64,000 nucleotides of DNA, taken from assembly GCA_003330885.1 (NCBI GenBank), contig CP030277.1, forward strand, positions 2,463,501 through 2,527,500. Reading direction: 5' to 3'. Made by a program: the position numbers and the translations under genes. Positions within the stretch are counted from its first letter, which is position 1; every line of letters begins with the position of its first letter. Shown here piece by piece: positions 25,378 to 33,816 of this stretch. This stretch comes from Rhodobiaceae bacterium (lineage in GTDB: Bacteria > Pseudomonadota > Alphaproteobacteria > Parvibaculales > Parvibaculaceae). Under the pieces are notes generated by a model. It was not told the origin of the DNA. It saw only the letters and a list, made by a program, of their open reading frames with translations, and ran no database searches.

Positions 25378-26775
25378 TCAATCAACTCGATCTTGATGGG
25401 ACGCGAGATCTGCAGCTCCTTGTGTTTGCGGTTCAGCTTCAGCTGGCTCTTCGTTGGAACCCGCCCTCCACTCTAGAAGGAAATACAAAACCAATCCGGC
25501 GACCAGTCCCCATGCGGCTCCGTATGTCGCAAGGACGACGCCCATTGTACCTGCGACACCCATTTGCGTATTGTTTTTCATTTCATCGGCGGCAACGCTG
25601 ATGCAAAGGTAACCGGTCACCAGCAGGGTAACCGACAATGCGATTGGTAAGACTGGCTTGAATAAGGTCACGAGAGGCAAAGCGAACAGGGCCAATAACA
25701 GGACAAAATAGAATGTTCCCGCGCCACTATAAATGGAGTCCATTGCTCGGCGTCCGTACCGATAACGCTCGGCCATCGTGACCATAACACCCGTGAACAA
25801 CGGCCCTGCGAGCCCAGGGAAAGGCGCGAAGAAGCTATGGATCAAGTTGCGAATACCGGTCACCAAGTGAATACGGTCAACATTTACATCAATGTCTTCA
25901 TCAGGGCGTAAATGGTCGACGCGCGCCAGAACACTCTTTCCAACAATGATATCTCCAAACGCAATGATGTAAGCGATCACGGCCGTCGGCACAGCGAGCA
26001 AGAACATATTGGCGTTTGGCATACCTATGCTGAATGGCAGATAATGCCACATCTCAGCAAAGGCGGGTTGTGTGAAACCATACTCGATCTCAGGCAATGG
26101 ATACTCGCCGAGCGACCAACCGATCGCCATTGCTGCGATCGCACCCGGCACCATGCCATAGCTGGACAAGGCTCTGGCCCATCGGTTTGTTTCGGTCATG
26201 CGAAGGAAGGACTGTGAAAACAACATATAGGCCGTGATGACAAAGCCGATCACGAGCGATATTGGCGTGGCAGCAAGCCGGCCGCCTTCGGCGATTTCGC
26301 CGGTGAACGCGGCGATGCCAGCGCCCATCAAAATACCGGCTTTCATCGACTGTGGGATGATTTCCACCAGCTTTGATCCCAGGCGCGTAACGCCTAAGAT
26401 GAAAAAGATGAGAGTCACGATCAGTTGCAAGGCAATCATTGCTTTTATTGCGTCAGGGCCCGGTTCAAAATTGCTTAGAAACAGAAGCACGACCGGGATA
26501 GCGGGCGTGATCCACCCTGGCACCATGGGAACGCCCAGAAGACTTGGCAGCAAGAAACCAAGCGCGCTCACGAATACGTAAGCCAAAGCAACATCATAAG
26601 GCAGCCCGAGATAGCGTTCGAGAAGCGGTATCATTCCGAGCGCCACCACAAAAATGATTAAAGCCTGGATCGCCTCGACCAGTTCCAAACGATAATGGAC
26701 AAGCGGTAACCGCACCTTGAACGGACCCAAAGGCCAATAAGGCTGTTCTTCTCCGTGTTTTCTCTTTTTTATCAC
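25378..26775 (-). CDS. Multi-pass permease (NCS2/SulP-like solute carrier)
   Basis: A 465-aa integral membrane protein with about 12-14 hydrophobic segments, including LVHYRLELVEAIQALIIF, GWITPAIPVVLLFL and PQSMKAGILMGAGIAAF, in the arrangement of the xanthine/uracil permease and SulP transporter superfamily. A hydrophilic Glu/Gln-rich tail follows. Substrate is not readable; the neighbouring sulfatase makes sulfate or the freed alcohol or acid worth considering. Start is GTG after GGGGGG. Confidence 0.72.
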   Translation of the reverse strand: MIKKRKHGEEQPYWPLGPFKVRLPLVHYRLELVEAIQALIIFVVALGMIPLLERYLGLPYDVALAYVFVSALGFLLPSLLGVPMVPGWITPAIPVVLLFLSNFEPGPDAIKAMIALQLIVTLIFFILGVTRLGSKLVEIIPQSMKAGILMGAGIAAFTGEIAEGGRLAATPISLVIGFVITAYMLFSQSFLRMTETNRWARALSSYGMVPGAIAAMAIGWSLGEYPLPEIEYGFTQPAFAEMWHYLPFSIGMPNANMFLLAVPTAVIAYIIAFGDIIVGKSVLARVDHLRPDEDIDVNVDRIHLVTGIRNLIHSFFAPFPGLAGPLFTGVMVTMAERYRYGRRAMDSIYSGAGTFYFVLLLALFALPLVTLFKPVLPIALSVTLLVTGYLCISVAADEMKNNTQMGVAGTMGVVLATYGAAWGLVAGLVLYFLLEWRAGSNEEPAEAEPQTQGAADLASHQDRVD

Positions 26776-27044
26776 TCGCTCGACCCCCCGTGTAAATACC
26801 CCCCGTGATTGTTGTCTGGCTTTGTCACAAACTCAAACTTAAAACGCAGGGCCACATTCTCAGCCCGAATTGACCCTCGAGACCTAAGAAGCAGTCGTGA
26901 CCGTTCCACAAATTTTGAAAACCAAACGGATCATCGTGGCAGATCAGGCCACAATTCTCATATCACCAAACCCGGACGAGGTTTTTGGCAGGGACAGCTA
27001 GCTGAGTGATCGAAGGGATAGACAGGTTTAGAACTGCGTGAGAG

Positions 27045-27968
27045 CTAGGACATGCCGCCGCGCGCGCCGCCATTGACACTCAGAACCTGACCAGTGACGT
27101 AGTTGGACAATGGGGAAGCGAGAAAGAAGATCCCATCTGCAGCCTCATTGATCGAACCGCTGCGGCCCAGAACCGTTCCTGGAATTGGTTTTGGCGCATA
27201 GATTTCTTCATTTGTCGGCACATGATCCGGGTCGACTTTCACGCCAAGACGTTCTGCCTGTTTGTGGGGCATGCCAACGTGAATTTTCCGTCCGCCGGTC
27301 TCAATGACTTCACTTTCCGACTGAGGCAACCCAAACCGGGTCTGGATCACGCCAAACGTGACCGCATTGCAGTTCACCCGCGAGCGCCCCCATTCCTGAG
27401 CAAGTGTTCGCATCAGCCCCAACATGCCTGCTTTTGCCGACGCGTAGTTGCCGGCTCCCGCCAACCCCCACTGGCCCGCCAGCGAAGACACCATTATGAA
27501 CTTTCTATAAGACTGGCTGCCGCTTTCATCTTCTGCTTTTGCTGCGGCACGGAAGACAGGTGCGCAAGCACGGGCCAATCGAAAAGGAACAATGAGGTGA
27601 ATATCCAGCATGGCCTGAAACTGCTCGTCAGACATGCTGTGAATGCCCCCATCCCAGGCATACCCGGCATTGTTCACGACAATGTCCAACCGTCCCCGCT
27701 GCTCAATCGTTGTTGAGACGAGCTGATCACATACCCCTTCAGAAACCAGGTCTCCAACGAAAGCACTGGCGCGCTCCTCACCAAACGATTCATTGATCGA
27801 AGTGCAAGCTTCATGTGCAGCCTTCTGATCTACGTCCGCGATAACCACGTGAGCTCCGTTCGACGCAAGCATCTCAGACGTAGCACCACCGATCCCGCGG
27901 CTACCGCCCGTAACAATCGCAACCTGTCCAGCGAGAAGCTCGCTCTTCAATGTAGGTTTGGTAAGCAC
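27045..27968 (-). CDS. Short-chain dehydrogenase/reductase (SDR)
   Basis: A 307-aa SDR: TGGSRGIGG (cofactor), NNAG, and the catalytic Ser/Tyr/Lys in MVSSLAG and YASAK. An insertion of ~35 residues (IHVGMPHKQAERL region) before the C-terminal GQVLSVNGG makes it longer than usual SDRs. Start taken as the GTG at 27968, one base after the enoyl-CoA hydratase stop and behind AAAGGGAAA. Last gene of the minus-strand acyl-CoA operon; it would oxidise a hydroxyacyl or ring alcohol. Confidence 0.9.
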   Translation of the reverse strand: MLTKPTLKSELLAGQVAIVTGGSRGIGGATSEMLASNGAHVVIADVDQKAAHEACTSINESFGEERASAFVGDLVSEGVCDQLVSTTIEQRGRLDIVVNNAGYAWDGGIHSMSDEQFQAMLDIHLIVPFRLARACAPVFRAAAKAEDESGSQSYRKFIMVSSLAGQWGLAGAGNYASAKAGMLGLMRTLAQEWGRSRVNCNAVTFGVIQTRFGLPQSESEVIETGGRKIHVGMPHKQAERLGVKVDPDHVPTNEEIYAPKPIPGTVLGRSGSINEAADGIFFLASPLSNYVTGQVLSVNGGARGGMS

Positions 27969-27969
27969 G

Positions 27970-28794
27970 TTATTTCCCTTTCCAGACAGGTGGTCGTTTC
28001 TCGGCAAACGCCTTCAGGCCTTCACGCATGTCTTCAGATTTCATAACAGGCCGTGCAAATGTCATCTGTTCAGCCCATGCGTCCTCATCGTCCCATTCAT
28101 ATGCTTTGCGAACGATTTGCTTGCTCGCCTTCACGGCAAGCGGTCCGGCTGACAGCACTTGCTCAGCAAGTGAGATGGCATCCTTCAGTGCTTCTCCTGG
28201 CTCTGAAAGCACATTCACCAAGCCAAGCTCTGCCATTTTGGTTGCTGGCCAAGCCTTACCGGTGAGAGCAAGCTCCATCGCCAAGTGATAGGGAATTCGT
28301 TTCGGCAGGCGAAACAAGCCACCGCCCACGGCCACCAGAGAACGAGCCGCTTCGGGAATCCCCATCGTCGCAGTCTTGGATGACACGATGAGATCGCATG
28401 AGAGACAAAGCTCCAATCCACCCGCAAGCGCATGCCCCTCAACTGCTGCAATAATGGGCTTCTCAGGCGGCTTGGCCATTATACCGAAGCCCCCTCTTTT
28501 CTTCGAAACGCCCATGTCGCCATGCGCCGCCGCAATCAAGTCCTGACCAGAACTGAATGCTTCATCGGAGCCCGCAATGATTGCGCACCTCAACTCATCA
28601 TTCGCTTCATAAACATCGATCGCATCTTCCATTGCCCGTGCAGTCGCACCATCAAAGGCATTCCGGCGGTGAGGTCGGTCTATCCGAATAATGAGAAGAT
28701 GGTCCCCATGTCTTTCGGTCTTAATTGCGTCTGTCCCCGTCGGCGCCGCGCCCGGAACATCTGAGTGATTACTGGTTGACACTGAAGCCTCCAT
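27970..28794 (-). CDS. Enoyl-CoA hydratase/isomerase family protein
   Basis: A 274-aa crotonase-fold protein. IIRIDRPHRRNAFD opens the fold, AFSSGQDLIA and IIAAVEGHALAGGLELCLSCD form the oxyanion hole, and GIPEAARSLVAVGGG holds the region of the second catalytic Glu. It hydrates or isomerises an enoyl-CoA made by the upstream ligase pathway. Start ATG 28794 overlaps the upstream SDR by 26 bp; longer readings are the SDR's other frame. Confidence 0.9.
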   Translation of the reverse strand: MEASVSTSNHSDVPGAAPTGTDAIKTERHGDHLLIIRIDRPHRRNAFDGATARAMEDAIDVYEANDELRCAIIAGSDEAFSSGQDLIAAAHGDMGVSKKRGGFGIMAKPPEKPIIAAVEGHALAGGLELCLSCDLIVSSKTATMGIPEAARSLVAVGGGLFRLPKRIPYHLAMELALTGKAWPATKMAELGLVNVLSEPGEALKDAISLAEQVLSAGPLAVKASKQIVRKAYEWDDEDAWAEQMTFARPVMKSEDMREGLKAFAEKRPPVWKGK

Positions 28795-29569
28795 TGACCG
28801 GATATGTTTGACCCGTCGTCCAACTGGCCGAGTTCGATGCGAGAAATGTAACCATGGCAGCAACATCACTAGGCTCACCCACCCGACGAATGATGTAGTT
28901 GCGAAGCACCTTTTTCATCAAGTCTTCGTTCTGCGTCATGGCCCTTACTGCGGGCGTATTCGTGGTCGCGATTGCCACACAATTTGATGTGATGTCGAAA
29001 CGGCCAAGACTGCGGGCAAGACCACGCATAAAGCCAGCAGCACCTGCTTTCGCGCCGGAGTAGGTTTCCAGGCCACCTTCGCCAACACGTCCGGCGTCAC
29101 TGATAATCGAGATTAGGCGCCCGCCTTTTCCCGCTTCAATCATTCCGGGAATAGCCGCACGACAACAGTTCATCACGCCATAGAGGTTCACCTTCAAGAA
29201 TGCATCCCATTCCTTGGGATCACTTTCCCAGAATGGGCGGCCGGAGAGTGCACGCGGATCAGCACCTGCATTCCCGGCATTGTTCACCAGGACATCGACA
29301 GCCCCAAATTCACTTGAGGCCGTGTCGATCATCGTCTGGACGGATGCGAAATCGGTGACATCGGCCTGCAGTCCCAACGCCACCCCACCATTTCCATTGA
29401 TTTCATCCGCAATGGCCTCTGCACGCTCGCCAACGAAATCATTGACAACAACCTTTGCACCTTGCGCCGCGAGGTATCGCGCCGTCTCCGCCCCGACGCC
29501 TTGTCCTGCGCCGGTTACCAGCGCAACACGGCCCGTCAAATCTAGAATGTTCTTCTGTGCCTCAGACAT
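28769..29569 (-). CDS. Short-chain dehydrogenase/reductase (SDR)
   Basis: A 266-aa classical SDR with TGAGQGVGA (NAD(P) site), NNAG, catalytic IISDAG and YSGAK, and the C-terminal GQTYPVNGG. It lies between acyl-CoA ligase (8-bp overlap) and enoyl-CoA hydratase (26-bp overlap), so the four genes are one tightly packed operon. Expected role: hydroxyacyl-CoA or ring alcohol oxidation. Confidence 0.91.
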   Translation of the reverse strand: MSEAQKNILDLTGRVALVTGAGQGVGAETARYLAAQGAKVVVNDFVGERAEAIADEINGNGGVALGLQADVTDFASVQTMIDTASSEFGAVDVLVNNAGNAGADPRALSGRPFWESDPKEWDAFLKVNLYGVMNCCRAAIPGMIEAGKGGRLISIISDAGRVGEGGLETYSGAKAGAAGFMRGLARSLGRFDITSNCVAIATTNTPAVRAMTQNEDLMKKVLRNYIIRRVGEPSDVAAMVTFLASNSASWTTGQTYPVNGGFSVNQ

Positions 29570-31100
29570 TGCGCTCTCTTCCTTCCCAATACGGTTTTCG
29601 TAGTTCGTTCTTCAGAACTTTCCCCATCGGACTCATCGGCAAGGAGGAAACAATTTCGTATTCGCGCGGCTTCTTGAAAGAAGCGAGACGTCCGTCGAGG
29701 AATGCCGAGATATCCTCCACGTCGATCGCCGCGCCTTTTCGAGCAACGAGGAAAGCAAGTGGTTTTTCGCCGAATTCCTCATGCGGAATACCAATGACAG
29801 CGCAATCTTCAATGTCAGGGTGTTCGACCATCGCTTTCTCGATTTCAGCGGGGTAAATATTCACACCACCAGCGACAATCATGTCTTTGATGCGATCGGT
29901 GATGAATAGATATCCATCCTCGTCCAAATGGCCGACATCACCGGTCCGATAGAAACCGTCCTTGACGGTTTCCTCACCCAGCGCCTCTCTCCCCAGGTAG
30001 TTCTTCAAAACAACCGGTGTGTTTACAATGATCTCACCAGTCTCGTTCGTCCCGAGCCGAGACCAGTCGTCATTCGCAATTTCTATCTCGACACCCTCAT
30101 AGGCCCTGCCACTGCTGCCCGGTTTTCGCAGTTGGTCTTCAGGCGCCATAAACGAGATCATTCCCGCTTCGCTGCAGCCATATGCTTCCCAGAGAACCGG
30201 GCCGATCTTATCGATGATCCATGTCTTTAGTGAAAATGGCACCGCCGCCGCACCAACGTTGAGTGCGTGGATGGATGAGAGATCGTGCCGCGCCACGACT
30301 TCTTCCGGCAGGGATTGGATCCGCAACAACATAGTTGGAACACTGGTCCAGACCTGTACGTTATGTTTCTCGATCAGCTGAAGAGCTTCCTCAGGATCAT
30401 ATGGGTCTAGCAGGATTGCCGTTCCTCCGCGCGCGCACGCTGCCGTAGCGGAGGCCGGACCAGCACCGTGGTGTACAGGCAAAGTCATCAACACCACACC
30501 CTCGCTCGGCACTGGCGGAACTTCGCCAACAGCCGCGCCATATTTCAAGAGTCTATCGAAATCAACGGAGGCCAGGTCAACTGGAGGAACGCCCTTAGGA
30601 GCGCCTGTTGTACCGGATGTGTAGAGCACCATGCTCGGACGAAGCGGCCCGAACCTCGGTGTGAACTTCTCTGTTTCGAGAAGCTCTTCCAGCCGATGTC
30701 CATCCGTTCCCTTCTTTTGTCCGACGGTTATCAGAAGTCCGCAATCAAGATCACCCAACAACGCAGCATCAGCGTCGTCACATGCGAGCCCCTTAGCACC
30801 GCTGTCTTTGAGGATATGGAGAACTTCATCAGGCGTGAGTTTCCAGTTCACAGCCACTTGAGCAACATCCAGCTTCTGGAGCGCACGCTGAACTACAAAC
30901 CAAGGAAAATCGATCCGGAATCGCATCCCCAACCGGTCTCCCGGCCGAAGCCCGAGATCAAACAGGCGCTCTGCAACCTTGTTCGACATCTCATCCCACT
31001 GGGCATATGTCAGCTGGCGATCACCTTTGATAACCGCGACCGCGTCGGGTGTTCTATCTGCCCAGAATTCTGGGCTACCCATTTCAGGCTCAGTTCTCAC
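29562..31100 (-). CDS. AMP-forming acyl-CoA ligase
   Basis: A 512-aa ANL-superfamily ligase: LYTSGTTGAPKGVPP (phosphate-binding), EAYGCSEAG (adenylate), YRTGDVGHLDEDGYL (hinge) and the catalytic Lys in MSPMGKVLKNEL. It joins an organic acid to CoA at the head of the four-gene operon. It differs from the synthetase at 18.7 kb and belongs to the long-chain/steroid-type ligases rather than the acetyl type. Controlled probably by the TetR gene 23 bp upstream on the same strand. Confidence 0.92.
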   Translation of the reverse strand: MRTEPEMGSPEFWADRTPDAVAVIKGDRQLTYAQWDEMSNKVAERLFDLGLRPGDRLGMRFRIDFPWFVVQRALQKLDVAQVAVNWKLTPDEVLHILKDSGAKGLACDDADAALLGDLDCGLLITVGQKKGTDGHRLEELLETEKFTPRFGPLRPSMVLYTSGTTGAPKGVPPVDLASVDFDRLLKYGAAVGEVPPVPSEGVVLMTLPVHHGAGPASATAACARGGTAILLDPYDPEEALQLIEKHNVQVWTSVPTMLLRIQSLPEEVVARHDLSSIHALNVGAAAVPFSLKTWIIDKIGPVLWEAYGCSEAGMISFMAPEDQLRKPGSSGRAYEGVEIEIANDDWSRLGTNETGEIIVNTPVVLKNYLGREALGEETVKDGFYRTGDVGHLDEDGYLFITDRIKDMIVAGGVNIYPAEIEKAMVEHPDIEDCAVIGIPHEEFGEKPLAFLVARKGAAIDVEDISAFLDGRLASFKKPREYEIVSSLPMSPMGKVLKNELRKPYWEGRERNV

Positions 31101-31123
31101 AACGACGTCCTTTCAGCAAGAAA

Positions 31124-31750
31124 TCAAGATTGTGAAGAAAGCGCGGCTTCAATGAAGTAGTGACATTGCTCGCGCATTCGCTTCACATCGAATTCCGAAG
31201 GCGAAACCAGCGAAGTCCCAGCGATGCCGCGCAACATCCCGAGCAACGCCGCCGCGAAAGCATCAATATCAACACCGGGTTGAACTGATCCGTCGGCGAT
31301 GCCACGCTTCACGCAATCCGCGATACCGGATTTTGCTCGAGCATCTGCCTCAGCAAATTCCCCCTCGACAGCCATGCCCGGAAACGCTTCGCCCCACATC
31401 ACAAGAAAAGCGCGAGAGTATATCTCGGGCGACATATAGACACCGAGATAGGCGTCAGCGAGACGAAGCACATGCTCAACCCCGGTCTCCTCGGAGGGCA
31501 GTTTCACGCTTCCGATAAAACTCTGTTGGCAAAGCGCCGCAAGTTCGGAGATCAGCGCGTCCTTCGTTCCGAAGTGTCGGTTGACTAATCCCCGGCTGTA
31601 TCCAGCCCTTTCGCCAATGTCAGCAAGTGAACTCCGTTGCACGCCTTGTTCGGCCACCAGCTCAGCGGCAGCCTGCAATAGTGCCTCCTTGGCACTCTGC
31701 CGACGCTCCGCCTGGGTACGACGACCCTGAATTTTGTTCTGGACAACCAT
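31124..31750 (-). CDS. TetR-family transcriptional regulator
   Basis: A 208-aa TetR regulator with HTH SLADIGERAGYSRGLVNRHFG near residues 42-62 and a helical ligand domain. It leads the acyl-CoA ligase operon (23-bp gap) and is divergent from the DUF35/thiolase pair, with a 58-bp shared promoter region. Likely represses both sides until an acyl-CoA binds, as for KstR- and PaaR-like regulators. Confidence 0.92.
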   Translation of the reverse strand: MVVQNKIQGRRTQAERRQSAKEALLQAAAELVAEQGVQRSSLADIGERAGYSRGLVNRHFGTKDALISELAALCQQSFIGSVKLPSEETGVEHVLRLADAYLGVYMSPEIYSRAFLVMWGEAFPGMAVEGEFAEADARAKSGIADCVKRGIADGSVQPGVDIDAFAAALLGMLRGIAGTSLVSPSEFDVKRMREQCHYFIEAALSSQS

Positions 31751-31767
31751 TCCTGAACGCTACAAAC

Positions 31768-31789
31768 TTAGTTGCTCATCGTCAACCAA
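31768..31789. promoter_or_regulatory. Candidate TetR operator between divergent operons
   Basis: TTAGTTG (31768-31774) and CAACCAA (31783-31789) form an inverted repeat with one mismatch and an 8-bp centre, in the middle of the 58-bp space between tetR and the DUF35 gene. Confidence 0.45.
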
Positions 31790-31808
31790 CTTTTTGAAAG
31801 ACTTCGAA

Positions 31809-32219
31809 ATGGATCGAATTGCCGCAAAACCCGGGCTCTACGACCCGGCCTCGTTGGTGCCCCAGCTCAACGGCACTCGCTGCTCTGACTGCGGCGCAAC
31901 CTTCTTCCCCCCCTTACAAACAGGTTGTGAGAAATGCGGGAGCACTGGTCTTACACCCCTGAAGATGGAAGCGTCCGGCACTCTACATTCGGTGGCAACG
32001 GTTCACATGCATATGGGCAAAGACATCGAGGCCCCTTTCACGGTCGCCGAAGTCGCGCTGGATAGCGGCCCGATCATTCGAGCCATGCTGGCGGAACCTG
32101 CTGATCTGAATGCAATTGGCAAACGGGTTTCTGCTCAATGGGAAACGACAAAGACTGATGAAGACGGCAACGAAGTCGTCGAACCCTATTTCACACTCAG
32201 CACAAAAGGAGGCGTCTGA
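31809..32219 (+). CDS. DUF35 OB-fold/zinc-ribbon protein, thiolase partner
   Basis: A 136-aa protein with a rubredoxin-like zinc ribbon (CSDCGATFFPP and CEKCGS; four Cys) followed by an acyl-CoA-binding OB fold (FTVAEVALDSGPIIRAML). Such proteins form complexes with thiolase-fold enzymes; the ChsH2 DUF35 domain binds the Ltp2 aldolase in steroid side-chain degradation. It shares TGATG with the thiolase-like gene behind it, so the two are surely co-translated. The frame can extend upstream to 31734, but the TetR gene lies there. Confidence 0.92.
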   Translation: MDRIAAKPGLYDPASLVPQLNGTRCSDCGATFFPPLQTGCEKCGSTGLTPLKMEASGTLHSVATVHMHMGKDIEAPFTVAEVALDSGPIIRAMLAEPADLNAIGKRVSAQWETTKTDEDGNEVVEPYFTLSTKGGV

Positions 32220-33364
32220 TGCCCCGCCATCTCAGCGACTTCCGTACCGTCTCCGTCATCGGTGTCGGGCTGCATCCCTATCAACGTCCAAGTGAGACGC
32301 CCTACACACAGCTAGGCGTCACAGCGATCAGACAGGCTCTTCAGGATGCGGGAATTGAATGGTCCGAAGTTCAATCGGCCTACACGGGCACAGCAACCAC
32401 ATCCATGGGGCTCTCTCGACTTATGTATCGCCATCTCGGCGCCACAGGCATACCAATGACACAAGTCGAAAACGCGTCGGCTTCCGGCTCTTCGGCATTC
32501 CGCCAAGCGTGTTTTGACGTCGCGTCGGGCCTCGTGGACGTGTCGATAGCGGTCGGCGTCGACAAACCTTTGAATTTCTCAATGCCGCAGAGCGCGGCGG
32601 GCGTCAGAGATTTAATGGGTGGGCGCGTTGTTCCATTTACGCACTTCGCTCTCCTAGCCAACCGCTACATGCATGAAACCGGCGCGACTGCGGAGCAATT
32701 TGCACAAGTCGCCGTCAAAAACAGCATGAACGGTGCGCTCAACCCCAATGCGCAACGACAAAAAGTCCGATCGCTGGAAGAAGTTCTAGCTCCACCGGAA
32801 ATCAGTGGTCCCCTTACGCGACTACAATGCTGCCCTATTGGCGAAGGGGCAGCTGCTGTCATCATTGCATCTGATGATGCGATCCAACGGCTCGAACTGA
32901 ACCAATCAAGGTCCGTTCAGGTTCTTTCTTCAGCACTTCGATCCGAAACAACTTACGAGAACGAAAACTTCGATGCAGCACTAACACGCGACACGACAGC
33001 TGAAGCGCTCAGTGCTGCAAATCTGTCAGCGTCCGACCTCGACATCGTCGAGTTGCATGACGCATTCACTGTCGAAGAACTTCTCTATATCGAAGCTATG
33101 GGAATATCGACACCAGGACAGGCGGCAGCCGAACTCTCAGAGGGCCAGTTCACTATCGGTGGCCGCGTAAGCGTCAGTCCTTCGGGCGGACTCCTGAGCA
33201 TGGGGCACCCAATTGGTCCCACTGGAGTTGGGCAGATTTGTGAAATTACAACGCAGTTGCGCGGTGAAGCCGGGGCCCGACAACACAAAGGTGCACGGAC
33301 TGGCTTAGCACACATGGTCGGCGTTGGAGCCGTCTGCGCCGTCCATGTATTACGCGCGGCCTAA
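32219..33364 (+). CDS. Thiolase-fold protein lacking the nucleophilic Cys (Ltp2-like aldolase?)
   Basis: A 381-aa SCPx-type thiolase-fold protein. LHDAFTVEE and GGLLSMGHPIGPTG (the conserved His loops) are present, but the usual nucleophile segment (Cys-Ala-Ser-Gly) reads NASASGSS: S87 stands where the Cys should be. The C-terminal Cys-x-Gly of true thiolases is also absent (VGVGAVCAVHVL). Together with the adjacent DUF35 partner this suggests a retro-aldolase of the Ltp2 kind, or another non-thiolytic C-C lyase, rather than a beta-ketothiolase. Last gene of its two-gene operon. Confidence 0.88.
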   Translation: MPRHLSDFRTVSVIGVGLHPYQRPSETPYTQLGVTAIRQALQDAGIEWSEVQSAYTGTATTSMGLSRLMYRHLGATGIPMTQVENASASGSSAFRQACFDVASGLVDVSIAVGVDKPLNFSMPQSAAGVRDLMGGRVVPFTHFALLANRYMHETGATAEQFAQVAVKNSMNGALNPNAQRQKVRSLEEVLAPPEISGPLTRLQCCPIGEGAAAVIIASDDAIQRLELNQSRSVQVLSSALRSETTYENENFDAALTRDTTAEALSAANLSASDLDIVELHDAFTVEELLYIEAMGISTPGQAAAELSEGQFTIGGRVSVSPSGGLLSMGHPIGPTGVGQICEITTQLRGEAGARQHKGARTGLAHMVGVGAVCAVHVLRAA

Positions 33365-33527
33365 CCAAGCAGACCAATTTCGCGGGCGGACCGTCCAAGA
33401 TGGTTCGCCCGTCCTACGTATACACCCATCTGCATCAAAGGTGGTTCGCCGGGCGAAAGCTCCAGGAAAACTTCAGTCGATAACACGTGAGATATGTCGC
33501 AGATTCCTTACTGAAATACAGGAGCAT
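33365..33527. other. Intergenic space after the thiolase-like gene
   Basis: No gene is seen. GGGCGGAC/GTTCGCCC (about 33385-33410) and TTCGCC/GGGCGAA (about 33445-33460) are short inverted repeats that could end transcription of the operon. No clear T-run terminator follows the tRNA that reads into this space from the right. Confidence 0.4.
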
Positions 33528-33604
33528 TGGTTGCGGGGAGCGGATTTGAACCACTGACCTCAAGGTTATGAGCCTTGCGAGCTACCAAACTGCTCCACCC
33601 CGCG
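33528..33604 (-). tRNA. Second initiator tRNA (fMet, anticodon CAT), carried by the element
   Basis: A complete 77-nt cloverleaf with encoded CCA, anticodon CAT in the loop CTCATAA and the initiator hallmark C1xA72 mismatch. It differs from the tRNA at 35152-35228 at 9 positions; 8 of these form four paired replacements (27-43 and 28-42 in the anticodon stem, 50-64 and 51-63 in the T stem, the last a G-U), so folding is kept. It lies inside the element, between the thiolase-like gene and the integrase, with no adjacent repeat or obvious terminator. Confidence 0.9.
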
Positions 33605-33816
33605 ACAAACAATCCAGCCAGATTACCAAAGAGACAGCACGAAGTCCATATTTTATTCCGTATACTGATTATTAGGCACCAAGAATTCCGCCAAACACAC
33701 CAGAGCCAAAGGATTTCTCATATTGCTTCAAGCCTCGAGTCGCCCAGGGCTAGGCTTGACGGTGCGTTGAACGTTCGTTCTGCACCTAAGCTCATTTTCC
33801 GATCTCAGGATTGCAC
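33605..33816. other. Intergenic space between element tRNA and integrase 3' end
   Basis: No gene or clear hairpin is visible. It holds the leader of the inner tRNA and the end of the integrase transcript. Any promoter for the tRNA on the minus strand would lie here or come from the integrase gene. Confidence 0.4.

Noticed and set aside
33528..33604. Inner tRNA as a second attachment site
   Set aside because: No second identical repeat of it is found, and its acceptor and T-arm bases differ from the 57-bp repeat.
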